Assembly: GCA_036796255.1 (NCBI GenBank) | Contig: DAIRDH010000009.1 | Location: 13,534-77,533, forward strand | Direction of reading: 5' to 3' | Length of the DNA: 64,000 nucleotides | Source: T3Sed10-241 sp036796255 | GTDB lineage: Bacteria; Bacteroidota; Bacteroidia; Flavobacteriales_D; Cryomorphaceae | In this document: positions 35,897 to 45,465 of the stretch, piece by piece | Layout: each line of letters opens with the position of its first letter | Numbering within the stretch: the stretch's first letter is position 1 | Program-made: the position numbers and the translations under genes | The notes under the pieces: generated by a model | What the model saw: only the letters and a program-made list of their open reading frames with translations | Told to the model about the DNA's origin: nothing | Database searches by the model: none

Positions 35897-36955
35897 ATGA
35901 AAACTCTTTTCCTCTTTCCCGTATTATTTTCAAGTGCTTTTCTTGTGGCACAAACCACGTATACCGTGGACAATAACAGCCCTTCAGGAGCTGATTTCGA
36001 CAATATTCCCGCAGCAATAGCCGCAGCTTCACCCGGCGATACCATTTATGTGCACCCTTCGCCTGTGGACTACGGCAACATTACGCTCACCAAGGTGCTG
36101 CATATTCGCAGCCTCGGGCACTCGCCCGAGTACAGCAATGGAATGACCGCCAATATTGGCAATGTTGTCCTCAATGCCTTTATAGGTGCTCAAGGAATAA
36201 CGCTTTATGGATTGCGCTTTCTGGTATTGAGTGTAACAGGTGTGCAAAACTATAATGACTTGGAGATTCGCAATTGCCGTTTCGAACGAGCTGTTGCTGG
36301 TGCCGGTGCCGGACAGTGCAACAATTGGATAATCTCCGGCTGCGTGGTTTCTGCCAGCATGTTTGATCTCATCAACAAGCAAAACAGCAATGGCTGGATT
36401 GTAGTCAACAACCATATACACCAGCAAGGAACGAGTCAAAGCTGGTCGCTCTTTCGCAAATTTAACGGCAGTGACATTATGCGCAACAACGTCGTGGTGA
36501 GCAACTCCACGGGCCCCGCATCCCTGTTCAACGATTGCAGCAACTTAGGTGTTGAGAACTCAATATTCGTATTTGTCAATACTTCCACTGGGCTCAACCT
36601 TTCGGGAAATAGTGTCGAGTTCACAAATTGCTTAAACTACAGTTACCCTGGACAAACGCTCAGCGAGTTGCCCGGAGATAACAACCTGAACAATACCGAT
36701 CCACTTTTCGTGAATATTGGCGCCAACAACAATCCTGTATTCACGACAGGGCGAAATTTTCAGCTTCAGGAAAGTTCGCCAGCGGCTGGGTACGGCACTG
36801 ATGGACAGGATCTCGGGCTCTATGGAAGTGACTTCAATTGGAATAATTTTGGCTATGCACCCGATTTGCCTTACCCCACATTTATGGAAATTACCAACAG
36901 TGTTGTGGAAGTGGGTGGCACACTCAATGTAGTTTTTAAGGCCAAAGGCAATTAA
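35897..36955 (+). CDS. Secreted right-handed beta-helix protein
   Basis: Protein of 352 residues with signal peptide ending LVAQ-T. It has repeated short strands with Asn/Asp ladders typical of a parallel beta-helix (FDNIPAAIAAASPGDTIYVHP at the N-cap, then NDLEIRNCRFERA, NNWIISGCVV, GWIVVNNHIHQQG, SDIMRNNVVVSN, LGVENSIFVF). No catalytic motif of pectate lyases is recognised and no T9SS tail is visible. The frame is open from 35849, but the signal peptide fits the ATG at 35897. It is followed after 10 bp by a T9SS cargo gene, so the pair is cotranscribed. Confidence 0.8.
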   Translation: MKTLFLFPVLFSSAFLVAQTTYTVDNNSPSGADFDNIPAAIAAASPGDTIYVHPSPVDYGNITLTKVLHIRSLGHSPEYSNGMTANIGNVVLNAFIGAQGITLYGLRFLVLSVTGVQNYNDLEIRNCRFERAVAGAGAGQCNNWIISGCVVSASMFDLINKQNSNGWIVVNNHIHQQGTSQSWSLFRKFNGSDIMRNNVVVSNSTGPASLFNDCSNLGVENSIFVFVNTSTGLNLSGNSVEFTNCLNYSYPGQTLSELPGDNNLNNTDPLFVNIGANNNPVFTTGRNFQLQESSPAAGYGTDGQDLGLYGSDFNWNNFGYAPDLPYPTFMEITNSVVEVGGTLNVVFKAKGN

Positions 36956-36965
36956 TACCACAGCC

Positions 36966-37940
36966 ATGAAAAATTCTATATCGATAATTCTCATGTTGCT
37001 GGGGGGATATTGCAATGCCCAGAGCAATGTCATAGCGGCTGAATATTTTATAGATACCGATCCTGGTATTGGCAATGCTACAACAGTGGCACTGACCCCC
37101 GCCGTTGAAGTGAATATCAGTTTTGAAGTACCACTGTCAGGTTTGCCGCAAGGCACCCATGCCCTGCATGCCCGCGTGATCAATGAGGAGGGCAGGTGGA
37201 GCCTCTATGCACGCCGTCAATTTCTGATTCAGAACATTACACCCGATCAGCAAATCACAGCTATAGAATATTTCTTTTCTGAAGATCCCGGGTTGGGAAA
37301 TGCCATTGCCGTCGACCTCGTCCCGGCTGCAGATTATGCACAAACTATAGCCATTGAAATTCCCGAATCACTTGAGCCAGGTCTGCATGTATTGCACATC
37401 AGGGCCAGGCAAACCTCGGGTCGATGGAGTGCTTACACGAGGCGCTTATTTTATGTAAGTGACTTTCCCGGCCAGGTCAATATTGTGGCGGCTGAATATT
37501 TCATTGATAGCGATCCCGGAATAGGTGAGGCCAGTCCACTCGAAGTGACGCCCGGTAATGTACTTGATGCACTTTACGACATTACACTTCCCGAATCAAT
37601 GGCCCCGGGCGACCATGTATTGCACATACGGGTGCTAAACGAGCTCGGCAACTGGAGCCATGATACCCCGCGCATTTTCAACATTGATCTAAGCTTCGGA
37701 ACTGATGAAGTCGGGTTTGATTTTAACGTATATCCAAATCCGAGTTCGGGCTGGATTGTCATTGATACGGGCCAGCGCTCGCTTGATCGCCTTATCTTGA
37801 TAGATATCAAAGGAGTAATCCTGCTGGATCAAAAACAACCTTCAAACAATTTCGATATCTCATCATATCCTAAAGGGACGTATTTGTTGCAATTGTTTAG
37901 TGATAAGCACGCATTGTCAAAACGTATTGTACTTCAATAG
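36966..37940 (+). CDS. T9SS type A cargo with three 78-residue repeats
   Basis: Secreted protein of 324 residues: signal peptide ending CNAQ-S, then three tandem repeats of about 78 residues, each opening with AEYFIDTDPGIGNA or a variant (IEYFFSEDPGLGNA, AEYFIDSDPGIGEA) and ending HxLHxRxxxxxGxWSxYTRRxF. The DxDPGIGxA signature suggests a Ca-binding or structural turn. A type A sorting domain (about 250-324, FNVYPNPSSGWI, YPKGTYLLQLF) closes it. The function of the repeat is not established. It is cotranscribed with the beta-helix gene 10 bp upstream. Confidence 0.88.
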   Translation: MKNSISIILMLLGGYCNAQSNVIAAEYFIDTDPGIGNATTVALTPAVEVNISFEVPLSGLPQGTHALHARVINEEGRWSLYARRQFLIQNITPDQQITAIEYFFSEDPGLGNAIAVDLVPAADYAQTIAIEIPESLEPGLHVLHIRARQTSGRWSAYTRRLFYVSDFPGQVNIVAAEYFIDSDPGIGEASPLEVTPGNVLDALYDITLPESMAPGDHVLHIRVLNELGNWSHDTPRIFNIDLSFGTDEVGFDFNVYPNPSSGWIVIDTGQRSLDRLILIDIKGVILLDQKQPSNNFDISSYPKGTYLLQLFSDKHALSKRIVLQ

Positions 37941-38324
37941 TTGTTTAGATATGGGTTGTCTTGCCTCTCGGCAAAATGATGTGTCTCGCTCCTTGCTGAG
38001 TTGATAATGCATGTCGAAAATGTCGTCTTGCAAGACAGCTTTCAAGAGGAAGGAAATGGCCATGAGCCGAGTGTTCTCATTGCTCACTTTGCCCAAATGG
38101 GCGAAGAAAAATGGCGAATAGTCTAAATTAAATGAGAGAATTGTTTGGTCTGATTTTGGAGTCAATTTACAGATTGTAAGTGGGATAAAACCATTTACTC
38201 GGTTGTAGTGCCAACATATTTAAGCGAAAACGGGGAACCAATTTGATGAAAATGGGGTAAAAGACGGGCAATATGCCTAATGCGGTCAAAAATGACCTCC
38301 ATGGCTAGCTAAACTTAAAACCCT
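37941..38324. other. 384-bp intergenic region
   Basis: No convincing gene or terminator. The 82-residue minus-strand frame at 37917-38165 has no signal, domain or start-site support. A 12-bp palindrome GTCTTGCAAGAC (38025-38036) is present but may be chance. No TAnnTTTG box was found before 38325. Confidence 0.5.
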
Positions 38325-41300
38325 ATGAACCAAAAACTACCCTTCGCCCCTGGGGCCAGTAACTGGAGCACGACAGCTTCAGCATTTCGCATTGTAATTG
38401 GCGAAATCCATAAAAGCTTGCTTTCTAAGGGTATGCTCGCAAAATTAGGTTTAGGCCTATTTCTCACATTTCAGTCAATCCAAGTAGACGCCCAAGACCC
38501 AGTTCATCAATTCACATCGCAGGAGATGATGGGCAATTCAGGTACGTCTGCGGGAGATATCAGTTTACAGTCCTTTAGGAGGCTTCGCGCCAATATAATC
38601 ACAGATGCCAGCCAAAGAGGTGGTGTTTTTCAGCTTAAGACCCATCGTTTCACTGCCGATTACCTGGACAACAATACATTGCTGTATTCGCTTTACCATA
38701 GTTCAGCAGTGGATGCCAACGATAGGTTAATCCCTGTAAACAATGATCCAAACAAAATTGGTGCAACCATTGAAGTGAGCGGTTTGAGTGGTGGCATCTC
38801 AGGAATTGATCTTGAAAATTATTTGGTGGAGCAAGATTTTCCGAATACTGACTTTGTCGTCGATTTCAACAGCCACAGTGATTATTGGGTTGTTATTGAG
38901 AAAGTGGAAGGTGATAGAGGTGCAATTACAAATTATTCGAATGTTATCGGCAATGGAAGCGCTCGTGCCGACTCGCCTGCCGGCCCTTGGTCAGGCTTCG
39001 GGAGATACGCTGCCGATATTGAAGCATTTGAAATCAGTCCGGCATTGACGGGTGTTTCAGTGAGTAATATTCAAGGCTATGGTGCTACTCTTCAAGCCAC
39101 AAGTCACAAAAATGCAACGGGTTATTACCTCGTGGTACCCAATGGCAGCACCGCTCCCACACCACTGCAAATAATAATTGGCGGAAATTATGGAGGAGTT
39201 AGCGTTGCCGCTTCGGGCGCATTTCCAATGAACGCCGGAATGGTTGCCAATACAACAGTCGCGGGCCTTGATCCAAATACTGCGTATCAAACATATGTCG
39301 TTGGAGTTTCTACAGTCGGCTCCATGATTGGACGTCGCACACTTCCGCTTTCTTTTACAACCGGCGACCCCAATACTGCGCCATCGATCTCTGCGATAGA
39401 CGCGCAAGCCATATGTCTCCAAAGTAACTTTGAAGGTGTGCAATTTACCGTAAGTGACAATGAGAGTGCAGCAGGAACACTTACGGTCACTGCCACTTCA
39501 TCCAACACCAGTCTTGTGCCCAATGCAAACATTGTGATAAGCGGCACCGGTGCTGATCGCACGGTGAGCGTGACGCCAGTGGCAGGGCAATCAGGATCGG
39601 CAACAATTCAACTTACTGTAACGGATCAAGGTGGACTGACAGAGACCAGCTCATTCAACTTTACCGTGAGGGAACTACCTGTAGCCGGTGCAATAGCAAT
39701 CCCAATGACCTGCCCCGACAGCAATGACGGAAGCGTTTCAGTATCAGCTACCGGTGGCCAGGCACCCTACACTTTTCTTTGGTCAAATAATGAAACAGCA
39801 ACTACACTTAACAGCCTTGGCCCTGACACCTACACTGTATCAGTTACCGATGCACATGGCTGCAAAGGAAACGGCAGTGTTGAAGTTGTAAATGGTGACG
39901 ATGAAGCTCCCAATCTATTGACCAAAGATTTCAGCTTACAGCTGGGCCCTTCAGGCGTCGTAGTACTCACACCGACTTTGGTAAGAATACTTGCTGACAA
40001 TGGTTGTACCGACAATTGTGGCATAGACAACAGCACGTTTGCCTTGAGTACCATGACATTCAATTGCACTCACCTTGGCGAGCACAGCTACACCTTTAGC
40101 GTGAGCGATGTAAGCGGCAATACCGCCACGAGCGAAATAATGATAGATGTTATTGACCCCTTTAAACCGACGGCTGTGGCCAACGATCTCGAATTGCAGC
40201 TCGATGCCGACGGACTTGCAACGCTCAGTCCAATGGATGCTGATGCTGGCTCGACTGACAATTGCGCAATTGCAGGCCGCAGCCTGAGCAAAACAAGCTT
40301 TGACTGTTCTGAAGCCGGAGAACATGATGTGGTACTCACTGTAAGTGATGCCCAAGGAAACACAGACCAGAAAAGCTTTAAAGTCAACGTAATTGACGAT
40401 TCCAGTCCCGTGATGACATTTGTTGCGAGTCCACGTGTATATCTCAACGCCAGTGGATTGGGAATGCCAGAACAAGAGCATCTTATTGGCACGTTGAACG
40501 ACAATTGCGGTGTGGCAAACACGAGCTTCAGCATTGAAGAATTTGACTGCAGCAACCTTGGGTTTACACCAATGACCATCATAGCTCAGGACTTCCATGG
40601 AAATTTGACTGAGATAAGTGGACAAGTACAGGTGGTTGACACGATCAAGCCTACTTTTGACCTTACTACTATCCAATTAGATATTGATGCCGAGGGCAAT
40701 GCGACACTCACAGAGGCGCTATTGATACCGCATGCCAATGATGCCTGTGGAATTGCCGAAGTGGCTATTCAGAAGTCCAATTGGACTTGCGATGAAAGCG
40801 GAGGAACCACCCAGATTATCGTTTTTGACATGAACGGAAATGCAATACAACGGACCATCGAAGTGACACTCGAAGACCATGTGGCACCGGCTGTTTCGGC
40901 CAATGATATCGTGGTCCATATTGGTGAGAGTGGCTTTTATGACCTATCTCTTGACGCTCTGGATTACACGGCGACAGACAACTGTCAGCTTGAGTCAGTG
41001 TTCCTGAGCCGTTCACGCATCACTTGTCAAGATCAAGGTACTGTGCAGGTTACCATTACGGGTCTCGATGCTGTTGGAAATATAGGTTCTTCTACTTTTA
41101 ATGTGACCGTGATTGACGATCAGGCGCCAATCCTCGACTGCAGCGGCTTTACTTCAATTTGTGCCGGAGTCTATGACTTTGCAGGTAGAATAACTGTTAA
41201 AGACAACTGTAGTGTGAACCTTATCCAAACTACTGGCCCGGAAGTGGGAGAGGAGTTGACAGCTGGGGAGCACTTCGTAGAATTTATGGCAACTGACCCA

Positions 41301-41846
41301 TCTGGAAATAGCACCACGTGCAGCACGACCATTGAAGTTTTGCCAACACCTGTTGCAGACCTTGGTGAAGACCTCATGGTTGAAGAAGGACAAACAGTAA
41401 CCCTCACGGCGGGCAATAATCCCGACAATACTTACGAATGGAGCACAGGTGAAACTGCCGCCCAGATTACAGTGTTGGTGCAGGAAGATATGACCATAAG
41501 CGTAACTGTGAGCAATGCAAACGGCTGCTCTACTACTGATGAGGTTAACATCACCGCGACTTTAGGCCTGAGTACTTCAGAAAGTGTAAATGGCAATCTG
41601 TTTAAGTTGTACCCCAACCCAACTACAGATGCTATCAATATGAGCTTTGGATTACAAGAGTCTCTGAGCAATGCGGTCATTACAATCTTTGACTTGCAAG
41701 GTAAACTATTGCAAAGCAAGCAAGTAAAGAATATTGAAAATGGACAAGTGATCAGCCTCGATGTGAGCCAGTTGCCTCAAGGCCTCTACATGGCTACCAT
41801 CACCACGGAAACTGAGCGTATGACTGCCCGTTTTTCAAAGAAATAA
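38325..41846 (+). CDS. Large T9SS type A adhesin-like protein with SprB and HYR-like repeats
   Basis: Secreted protein of 1173 residues. It has an unusually long N-terminal leader (hydrophobic core LAKLGLGLFLTFQSIQVDAQ, cleavage near residue 57) and a spondin-like or unknown first domain (about 60-245). A fibronectin III-like region follows (about 245-345, LDPNTAYQTYVVGVS), then a cadherin-like region (about 350-450) and one SprB repeat (about 455-525, DSNDGSVSVSATGGQAPY, YTVSVTDAHGC). Six HYR-like modules come next (about 525-1005), each opening DxxxPxx and carrying a DNC...C pair, then a PKD/Ig-like module (about 1008-1080) and a type A sorting domain (about 1095-1173, FKLYPNPTTDAI). This looks like a cell-surface or biofilm adhesin. 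A terminator follows. Confidence 0.9.
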   Translation: MNQKLPFAPGASNWSTTASAFRIVIGEIHKSLLSKGMLAKLGLGLFLTFQSIQVDAQDPVHQFTSQEMMGNSGTSAGDISLQSFRRLRANIITDASQRGGVFQLKTHRFTADYLDNNTLLYSLYHSSAVDANDRLIPVNNDPNKIGATIEVSGLSGGISGIDLENYLVEQDFPNTDFVVDFNSHSDYWVVIEKVEGDRGAITNYSNVIGNGSARADSPAGPWSGFGRYAADIEAFEISPALTGVSVSNIQGYGATLQATSHKNATGYYLVVPNGSTAPTPLQIIIGGNYGGVSVAASGAFPMNAGMVANTTVAGLDPNTAYQTYVVGVSTVGSMIGRRTLPLSFTTGDPNTAPSISAIDAQAICLQSNFEGVQFTVSDNESAAGTLTVTATSSNTSLVPNANIVISGTGADRTVSVTPVAGQSGSATIQLTVTDQGGLTETSSFNFTVRELPVAGAIAIPMTCPDSNDGSVSVSATGGQAPYTFLWSNNETATTLNSLGPDTYTVSVTDAHGCKGNGSVEVVNGDDEAPNLLTKDFSLQLGPSGVVVLTPTLVRILADNGCTDNCGIDNSTFALSTMTFNCTHLGEHSYTFSVSDVSGNTATSEIMIDVIDPFKPTAVANDLELQLDADGLATLSPMDADAGSTDNCAIAGRSLSKTSFDCSEAGEHDVVLTVSDAQGNTDQKSFKVNVIDDSSPVMTFVASPRVYLNASGLGMPEQEHLIGTLNDNCGVANTSFSIEEFDCSNLGFTPMTIIAQDFHGNLTEISGQVQVVDTIKPTFDLTTIQLDIDAEGNATLTEALLIPHANDACGIAEVAIQKSNWTCDESGGTTQIIVFDMNGNAIQRTIEVTLEDHVAPAVSANDIVVHIGESGFYDLSLDALDYTATDNCQLESVFLSRSRITCQDQGTVQVTITGLDAVGNIGSSTFNVTVIDDQAPILDCSGFTSICAGVYDFAGRITVKDNCSVNLIQTTGPEVGEELTAGEHFVEFMATDPSGNSTTCSTTIEVLPTPVADLGEDLMVEEGQTVTLTAGNNPDNTYEWSTGETAAQITVLVQEDMTISVTVSNANGCSTTDEVNITATLGLSTSESVNGNLFKLYPNPTTDAINMSFGLQESLSNAVITIFDLQGKLLQSKQVKNIENGQVISLDVSQLPQGLYMATITTETERMTARFSKK

Positions 41847-41865
41847 GGTTTTAGTTTAAGGGGAG

Positions 41866-41900
41866 ATCGCCGGCTCAATCGTGGGTCGGCGATTTTTTTT
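41866..41900 (+). terminator. Rho-independent terminator after the adhesin-like gene
   Basis: A 7-bp stem ATCGCCG/CGGCGAT (41866-41872 with 41887-41893) has a 14-nt loop and is followed by eight T. Confidence 0.75.
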
Positions 41901-42024
41901 ATGGTCATGGACAGACTTAAATTTCATCTGATTCAGGTCAAAAAAGTCGCGCTTGCTGAAGGTTTGGTCGAAATATTTTCTATCTTCATCGGACCAATTT
42001 TTTGAATAACCTTAAACCCTTGTT

Positions 42025-43494
42025 ATGAAATTAACTCAACCTAAAGCTTTTGCCATGGCTTGTGGAGCGGTGATGGCACTTGCTGTGCTAATTTCCGGAA
42101 ACGCCCAAGCCCAAATCCACGTCAACGACAGTATCGGCATTAGTTCACTCGTAAATGATGTGTTGCTGGGCGGCGACTTGACTGCTAGCAATATCACTTA
42201 CAACGGCGTTGCAGCCGATGAGATTGAAACTGCTCAGGCAGGAAGCTTCACCACTACCGATTCACCATTTTCAATTGCGGAGGGAGTGGTTATGGGCTCT
42301 GGCGGGGTGATTTATCTCGCTCCAGCAACAGAATTTGTCCTCACGGATGGCTTTCAAAATGACCCGGATTTGATGGTGCTCAGCGGCCAAAATATGAATG
42401 ATTGTGCGATCATTGAATTCGACTTTGTTGCGGATTCCGATACATTTCTCATCGATTATATATTTGCGAGTATAGAATATCCAGGTTACACCTGCTCCAG
42501 TTTTAATGACGTATTCGGATTGTTTATCAGCGGGCCTGGCATTCAGGGTCCATTCACCAACGATGCTCAAAATATTGCCTTGATCCCGAATTCAGACATT
42601 CCTGTTGGCGTCAATTCGGTGAACGCCGGATTTCCATCCGGGGGAAATCCAGGTCCCTGTTTGGCTGCCAACCCGAATTATGAGAATGATTCCATTTATT
42701 TCATCGACAACAATCCGCCCTTGCCCAACAGTATCAACATTCCCGGGCACACCCACATGCTTACTGCTTCAGCTACGCTCGAGGTAGGACAGACCTACCA
42801 TGTGAAGCTCGCCATTGGCGATGCACTTGATACCGCTTTAGACTCTTACGTACTGTTCAGAAAAGGCGGAGTGTCGCAAGAAGAGGACCTCAATACGCTT
42901 GAGCTCAATGTAACCACGGAGGGTATTCAGGTTGCCCCGGAGGGAATTCATGTTGCCGGTACGTTCAACTTTTTTGTGCCCGAACCCATGGAGCTCGTTC
43001 GCGCAGATGTCTATACCTTTCAAGCCCAGGTGTCGCCTTTTGTCAACGTGGTTTATAAGTTCTACAATGGCAGCAGCCTCGATGCACCTGAGCTTTCACC
43101 TGAGGAATGCGGCATCGTCAGTTCAATGCCCGGCAATAGCCGGCACCTGGTAATGCCTGCCCAGGACCTGGAGCTGGAACCCGTCTGTTTCGGTACTTGC
43201 GAAGTGTGCCTTGGCAGCCTTTCGGCAAATGAAGGTAAGGGTGCAAACTTGCTGGAGATCTTCCCAAATCCCGCTACAGATCACTTCCAGTTTTTGCCAC
43301 CTGCTGATGGACAGGCGAATATCACGGTGTTCGATATCAGCGGCCGAAGCATTTTGCAAAAGCAGATGAACGTTAATACTGGTAACGCGGTAACGCTGGA
43401 TCTAAAGGCGCAAACAAAGGGTTTGTATTTCGTGCAGCTCCAGTACGACAATCAAGCGGATATGCAATATGTCGCCAAATTGGTTCTGCGCTAA
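42025..43494 (+). CDS. Choice-of-anchor L domain protein, T9SS type A cargo
   Basis: Secreted protein of 489 residues. A signal peptide (AQAQ-I near residue 30) is followed by a choice-of-anchor L domain (about 35-260, with NDVLLGGDLTASNITYNG, CAIIEFDFVADSDTFLIDYIFASIEYPG quoted in part as CAIIEFDFVADSD, FGLFISGPGI, GQTYHVKLAIGDALDT). After a linker (about 290-405) the type A sorting domain ends the protein (about 410-489, LLEIFPNPATDHFQF, TKGLYFVQLQYD). Choice-of-anchor L marks proteins with varied C-terminal surface anchors; the ligand is unknown. Confidence 0.92.
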   Translation: MKLTQPKAFAMACGAVMALAVLISGNAQAQIHVNDSIGISSLVNDVLLGGDLTASNITYNGVAADEIETAQAGSFTTTDSPFSIAEGVVMGSGGVIYLAPATEFVLTDGFQNDPDLMVLSGQNMNDCAIIEFDFVADSDTFLIDYIFASIEYPGYTCSSFNDVFGLFISGPGIQGPFTNDAQNIALIPNSDIPVGVNSVNAGFPSGGNPGPCLAANPNYENDSIYFIDNNPPLPNSINIPGHTHMLTASATLEVGQTYHVKLAIGDALDTALDSYVLFRKGGVSQEEDLNTLELNVTTEGIQVAPEGIHVAGTFNFFVPEPMELVRADVYTFQAQVSPFVNVVYKFYNGSSLDAPELSPEECGIVSSMPGNSRHLVMPAQDLELEPVCFGTCEVCLGSLSANEGKGANLLEIFPNPATDHFQFLPPADGQANITVFDISGRSILQKQMNVNTGNAVTLDLKAQTKGLYFVQLQYDNQADMQYVAKLVLR

Positions 43495-43578
43495 GGTTGA
43501 AGTTCTTAAGCTACAGGGCTGGCTTTAATGTGTGCAAATGCAAAAGGCAGAACATCCTTTTTGGATAACCCTGCTTGA

Positions 43579-44526
43579 TTATTTCCGCTTGTCCACTTCG
43601 TTTAGAAAGCTTCTGATGGCTTCGAGGTTTTGCTCGAAATTGTCGTGCATGGTAGCGTGGCCCGCTCCATCAATTTGCACAAATTGCGCCCCCGGCACGA
43701 GGCTTTGAAAGTACTGCACTGTTGAAGGTCTCGCCTCGTCATATTCGCCAGTAATGAATAGGGTAGGGACCGTCACTTTTTCAAGGCTCTCTATATTGTC
43801 GTACTGCTTCAGGGTGCCAGTGGCTGTAAACTCGGTTGGGCCCCACATGGTATTGTAAATGAATGCGCTGAAAGGTGCTGGAACCGTATCGAGTGGACTT
43901 CGCAGCGGCTTTCCCCTCAGACCAAAATTTTTGGCGAAGACCACATTTGCTTCCTGATAGCTGTTTGCCTCGTAATTTCCGCTGCGCTCAGCCTCGGCGA
44001 TTGCGGCTTGAATGCTATCTGGAAGGGTCATGATGAGTGTGTCGGCATCGGCGGTCCAAATGGCAGTGCTGAAGTAAGGGCTGTTGAAGATTATTCCTTT
44101 CACTCCATCAGGGTGTGCGCTGTAATATTCAAGTGCGAGTGCCGTGCCCCAGGAGTGCCCGTGCAGATAGAAATCATCCAGCTCAAGGGCTTTCACGAGT
44201 TGCTCCACTTGCTCAACGAAATATTCTACCTTGAGCAGTGCGGTATCCTGATGGTGATCAGATCGCCCACTTCCGAGCTGGTCAAAGATGATAAGCGGTC
44301 GGTCTTGGCCCAGCGCCTCGAAAAGATAGAAAGACCTGCTCGTGCCCCCTGGTCCGCCGTGCATCATCAGCACTGGAGCTCCTGGCCCATCACCGATTAC
44401 ATTGTACCATAGTTTGCCCCCTCTCACCTCCACATAGCCATCTCCTGGTGCTGATTGCGCAGTAAGGCCGCATGTGGTAATCGTAAAGCAGAATGAGAAA
44501 AGAAAAATGCGCCTGAATTGACTCAT
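43579..44526 (-). CDS. Exported alpha/beta hydrolase, peptidase S33 (proline iminopeptidase-like)
   Basis: Hydrolase of 315 residues with a signal peptide (FCFTITTCGLTAQ). The S33 hallmarks are MMHGGPGGTS (oxyanion), GHSWGTALALEY (nucleophile Ser), GEYDEARPS (Asp) and GAGHATMHD (His). Prolyl or broad aminopeptidase and esterase activities are both known in the family. Periplasmic or secreted, since a signal is present. It is convergent with the choice-of-anchor L gene. Confidence 0.88.
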   Translation of the reverse strand: MSQFRRIFLFSFCFTITTCGLTAQSAPGDGYVEVRGGKLWYNVIGDGPGAPVLMMHGGPGGTSRSFYLFEALGQDRPLIIFDQLGSGRSDHHQDTALLKVEYFVEQVEQLVKALELDDFYLHGHSWGTALALEYYSAHPDGVKGIIFNSPYFSTAIWTADADTLIMTLPDSIQAAIAEAERSGNYEANSYQEANVVFAKNFGLRGKPLRSPLDTVPAPFSAFIYNTMWGPTEFTATGTLKQYDNIESLEKVTVPTLFITGEYDEARPSTVQYFQSLVPGAQFVQIDGAGHATMHDNFEQNLEAIRSFLNEVDKRK

Positions 44527-44614
44527 AGTGAAGTAAGTATAAATTGATTTGAAAATTTAATCCTTAGCTGAATCCTTAAGGCCATCTGTTTAAACAAATT
44601 GTTTTGCCCCACCA

Positions 44615-45232
44615 TCAATTACTCAGTCCGTACAAAACCAAAAATAAGGCCACGTTAACTCCAAAGCCAATCCCAAAATTCGTCCAAACTTTGGTTTGTT
44701 TAATCCGGCGTGCTTCCTGTGTATACCCATTCGCGTAATCACTATTTTTCATGAGCTCTGAAGAAGGGTAGCCCAGGTTACCTTCATTTGGGCGAACTGC
44801 TGAACATGCGATGGCTGGAACAAGCCCTGCCGGCAAATATAGTAAGCTGGTCACAAGCGTAACTGTTCCGGCAGCCTTGTAGTTTCGGTAATAGCTTTTC
44901 GCATCCATTGTCCCCTTGAGATACATATTTTGCCCTTTGAAAGAGTTAGAATCTGGAATTGCAGGAGGTGCAAAGTATGGCTCAAAAGTTTGCTCTTGTG
45001 CGAAGGTTTCTGTGGTACCGTTTTCATACCGAACTATCAGGATTTCCGATTTGGGCACTACATACACCGGACCATCCAGATTGTCAAACTTCTTGAATTT
45101 TACATCCATCAGCGTGATTTCTGTGACCTTCACCTTGACGTCTTCGCCTGACAGTTTCGTGATTATGTCTTGTGCATTCAGGCAAGATAAGGACAATGCG
45201 CTGCACAAAATGGCAATAAGAGACTTTGTCAT
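44615..45232 (-). CDS. Exported membrane protein of unknown function
   Basis: Protein of 205 residues with signal peptide ending CLNAQ-D, then a beta-rich segment (about 20-90, TKLSGEDVKVKVTEITLMDVKFKKFDN in part, VPKSEILIVRYENGT) typical of Bacteroidota proteins that sense or respond to parameters of the envelope, and two hydrophobic segments (VTLVTSLLYLPAGLVPAI; FGIGFGVNVALFLVLYG). The Met at 45256 is possible but the signal peptide fits 45232. I do not recognise a function. Confidence 0.65.
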   Translation of the reverse strand: MTKSLIAILCSALSLSCLNAQDIITKLSGEDVKVKVTEITLMDVKFKKFDNLDGPVYVVPKSEILIVRYENGTTETFAQEQTFEPYFAPPAIPDSNSFKGQNMYLKGTMDAKSYYRNYKAAGTVTLVTSLLYLPAGLVPAIACSAVRPNEGNLGYPSSELMKNSDYANGYTQEARRIKQTKVWTNFGIGFGVNVALFLVLYGLSN

Positions 45233-45439
45233 TTTAACATATTTTTCTGCTTTCAATTCTTACAATTCAAAAACTGCAATACTTGCTGACAATAATAATC
45301 AAATGCAGTCTAATATTGGCGAAGAGTTATCCGGTAATTTCGAATTGGTCCTTGCGTAGCACTCTACGCTAAAAAATTTTATGGATGATATGAAAATCCT
45401 TGCCGGGCTTCCATAAATTTTACTCCCATAGCTTTTGCC

Positions 45440-45447
45440 TATTTTCG
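45440..45447 (+). promoter_or_regulatory. Near-consensus -7 element of the glycosyltransferase gene (TATTTTCG)
   Basis: One mismatch from TAnnTTTG, 18 nt before the ATG at 45466. Confidence 0.45.
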
Positions 45448-45465
45448 CCGTCTCATTCTTAGCAG

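Noticed and set aside
38025..38036. 12-bp palindrome GTCTTGCAAGAC in the 384-bp gap
   Set aside because: No promoter element beside it and the length is within chance for this many bases; no second copy found.
37917..38165. 82-codon minus-strand frame
   Set aside because: Overlaps the end of the T9SS cargo gene, has no signal or domain, and no promoter element.
39951..40676. Long minus-strand open frame of 241 codons
   Set aside because: It is fully inside the plus-strand adhesin-like gene, has no domain or signal, and comes from biased codon use of the real gene.
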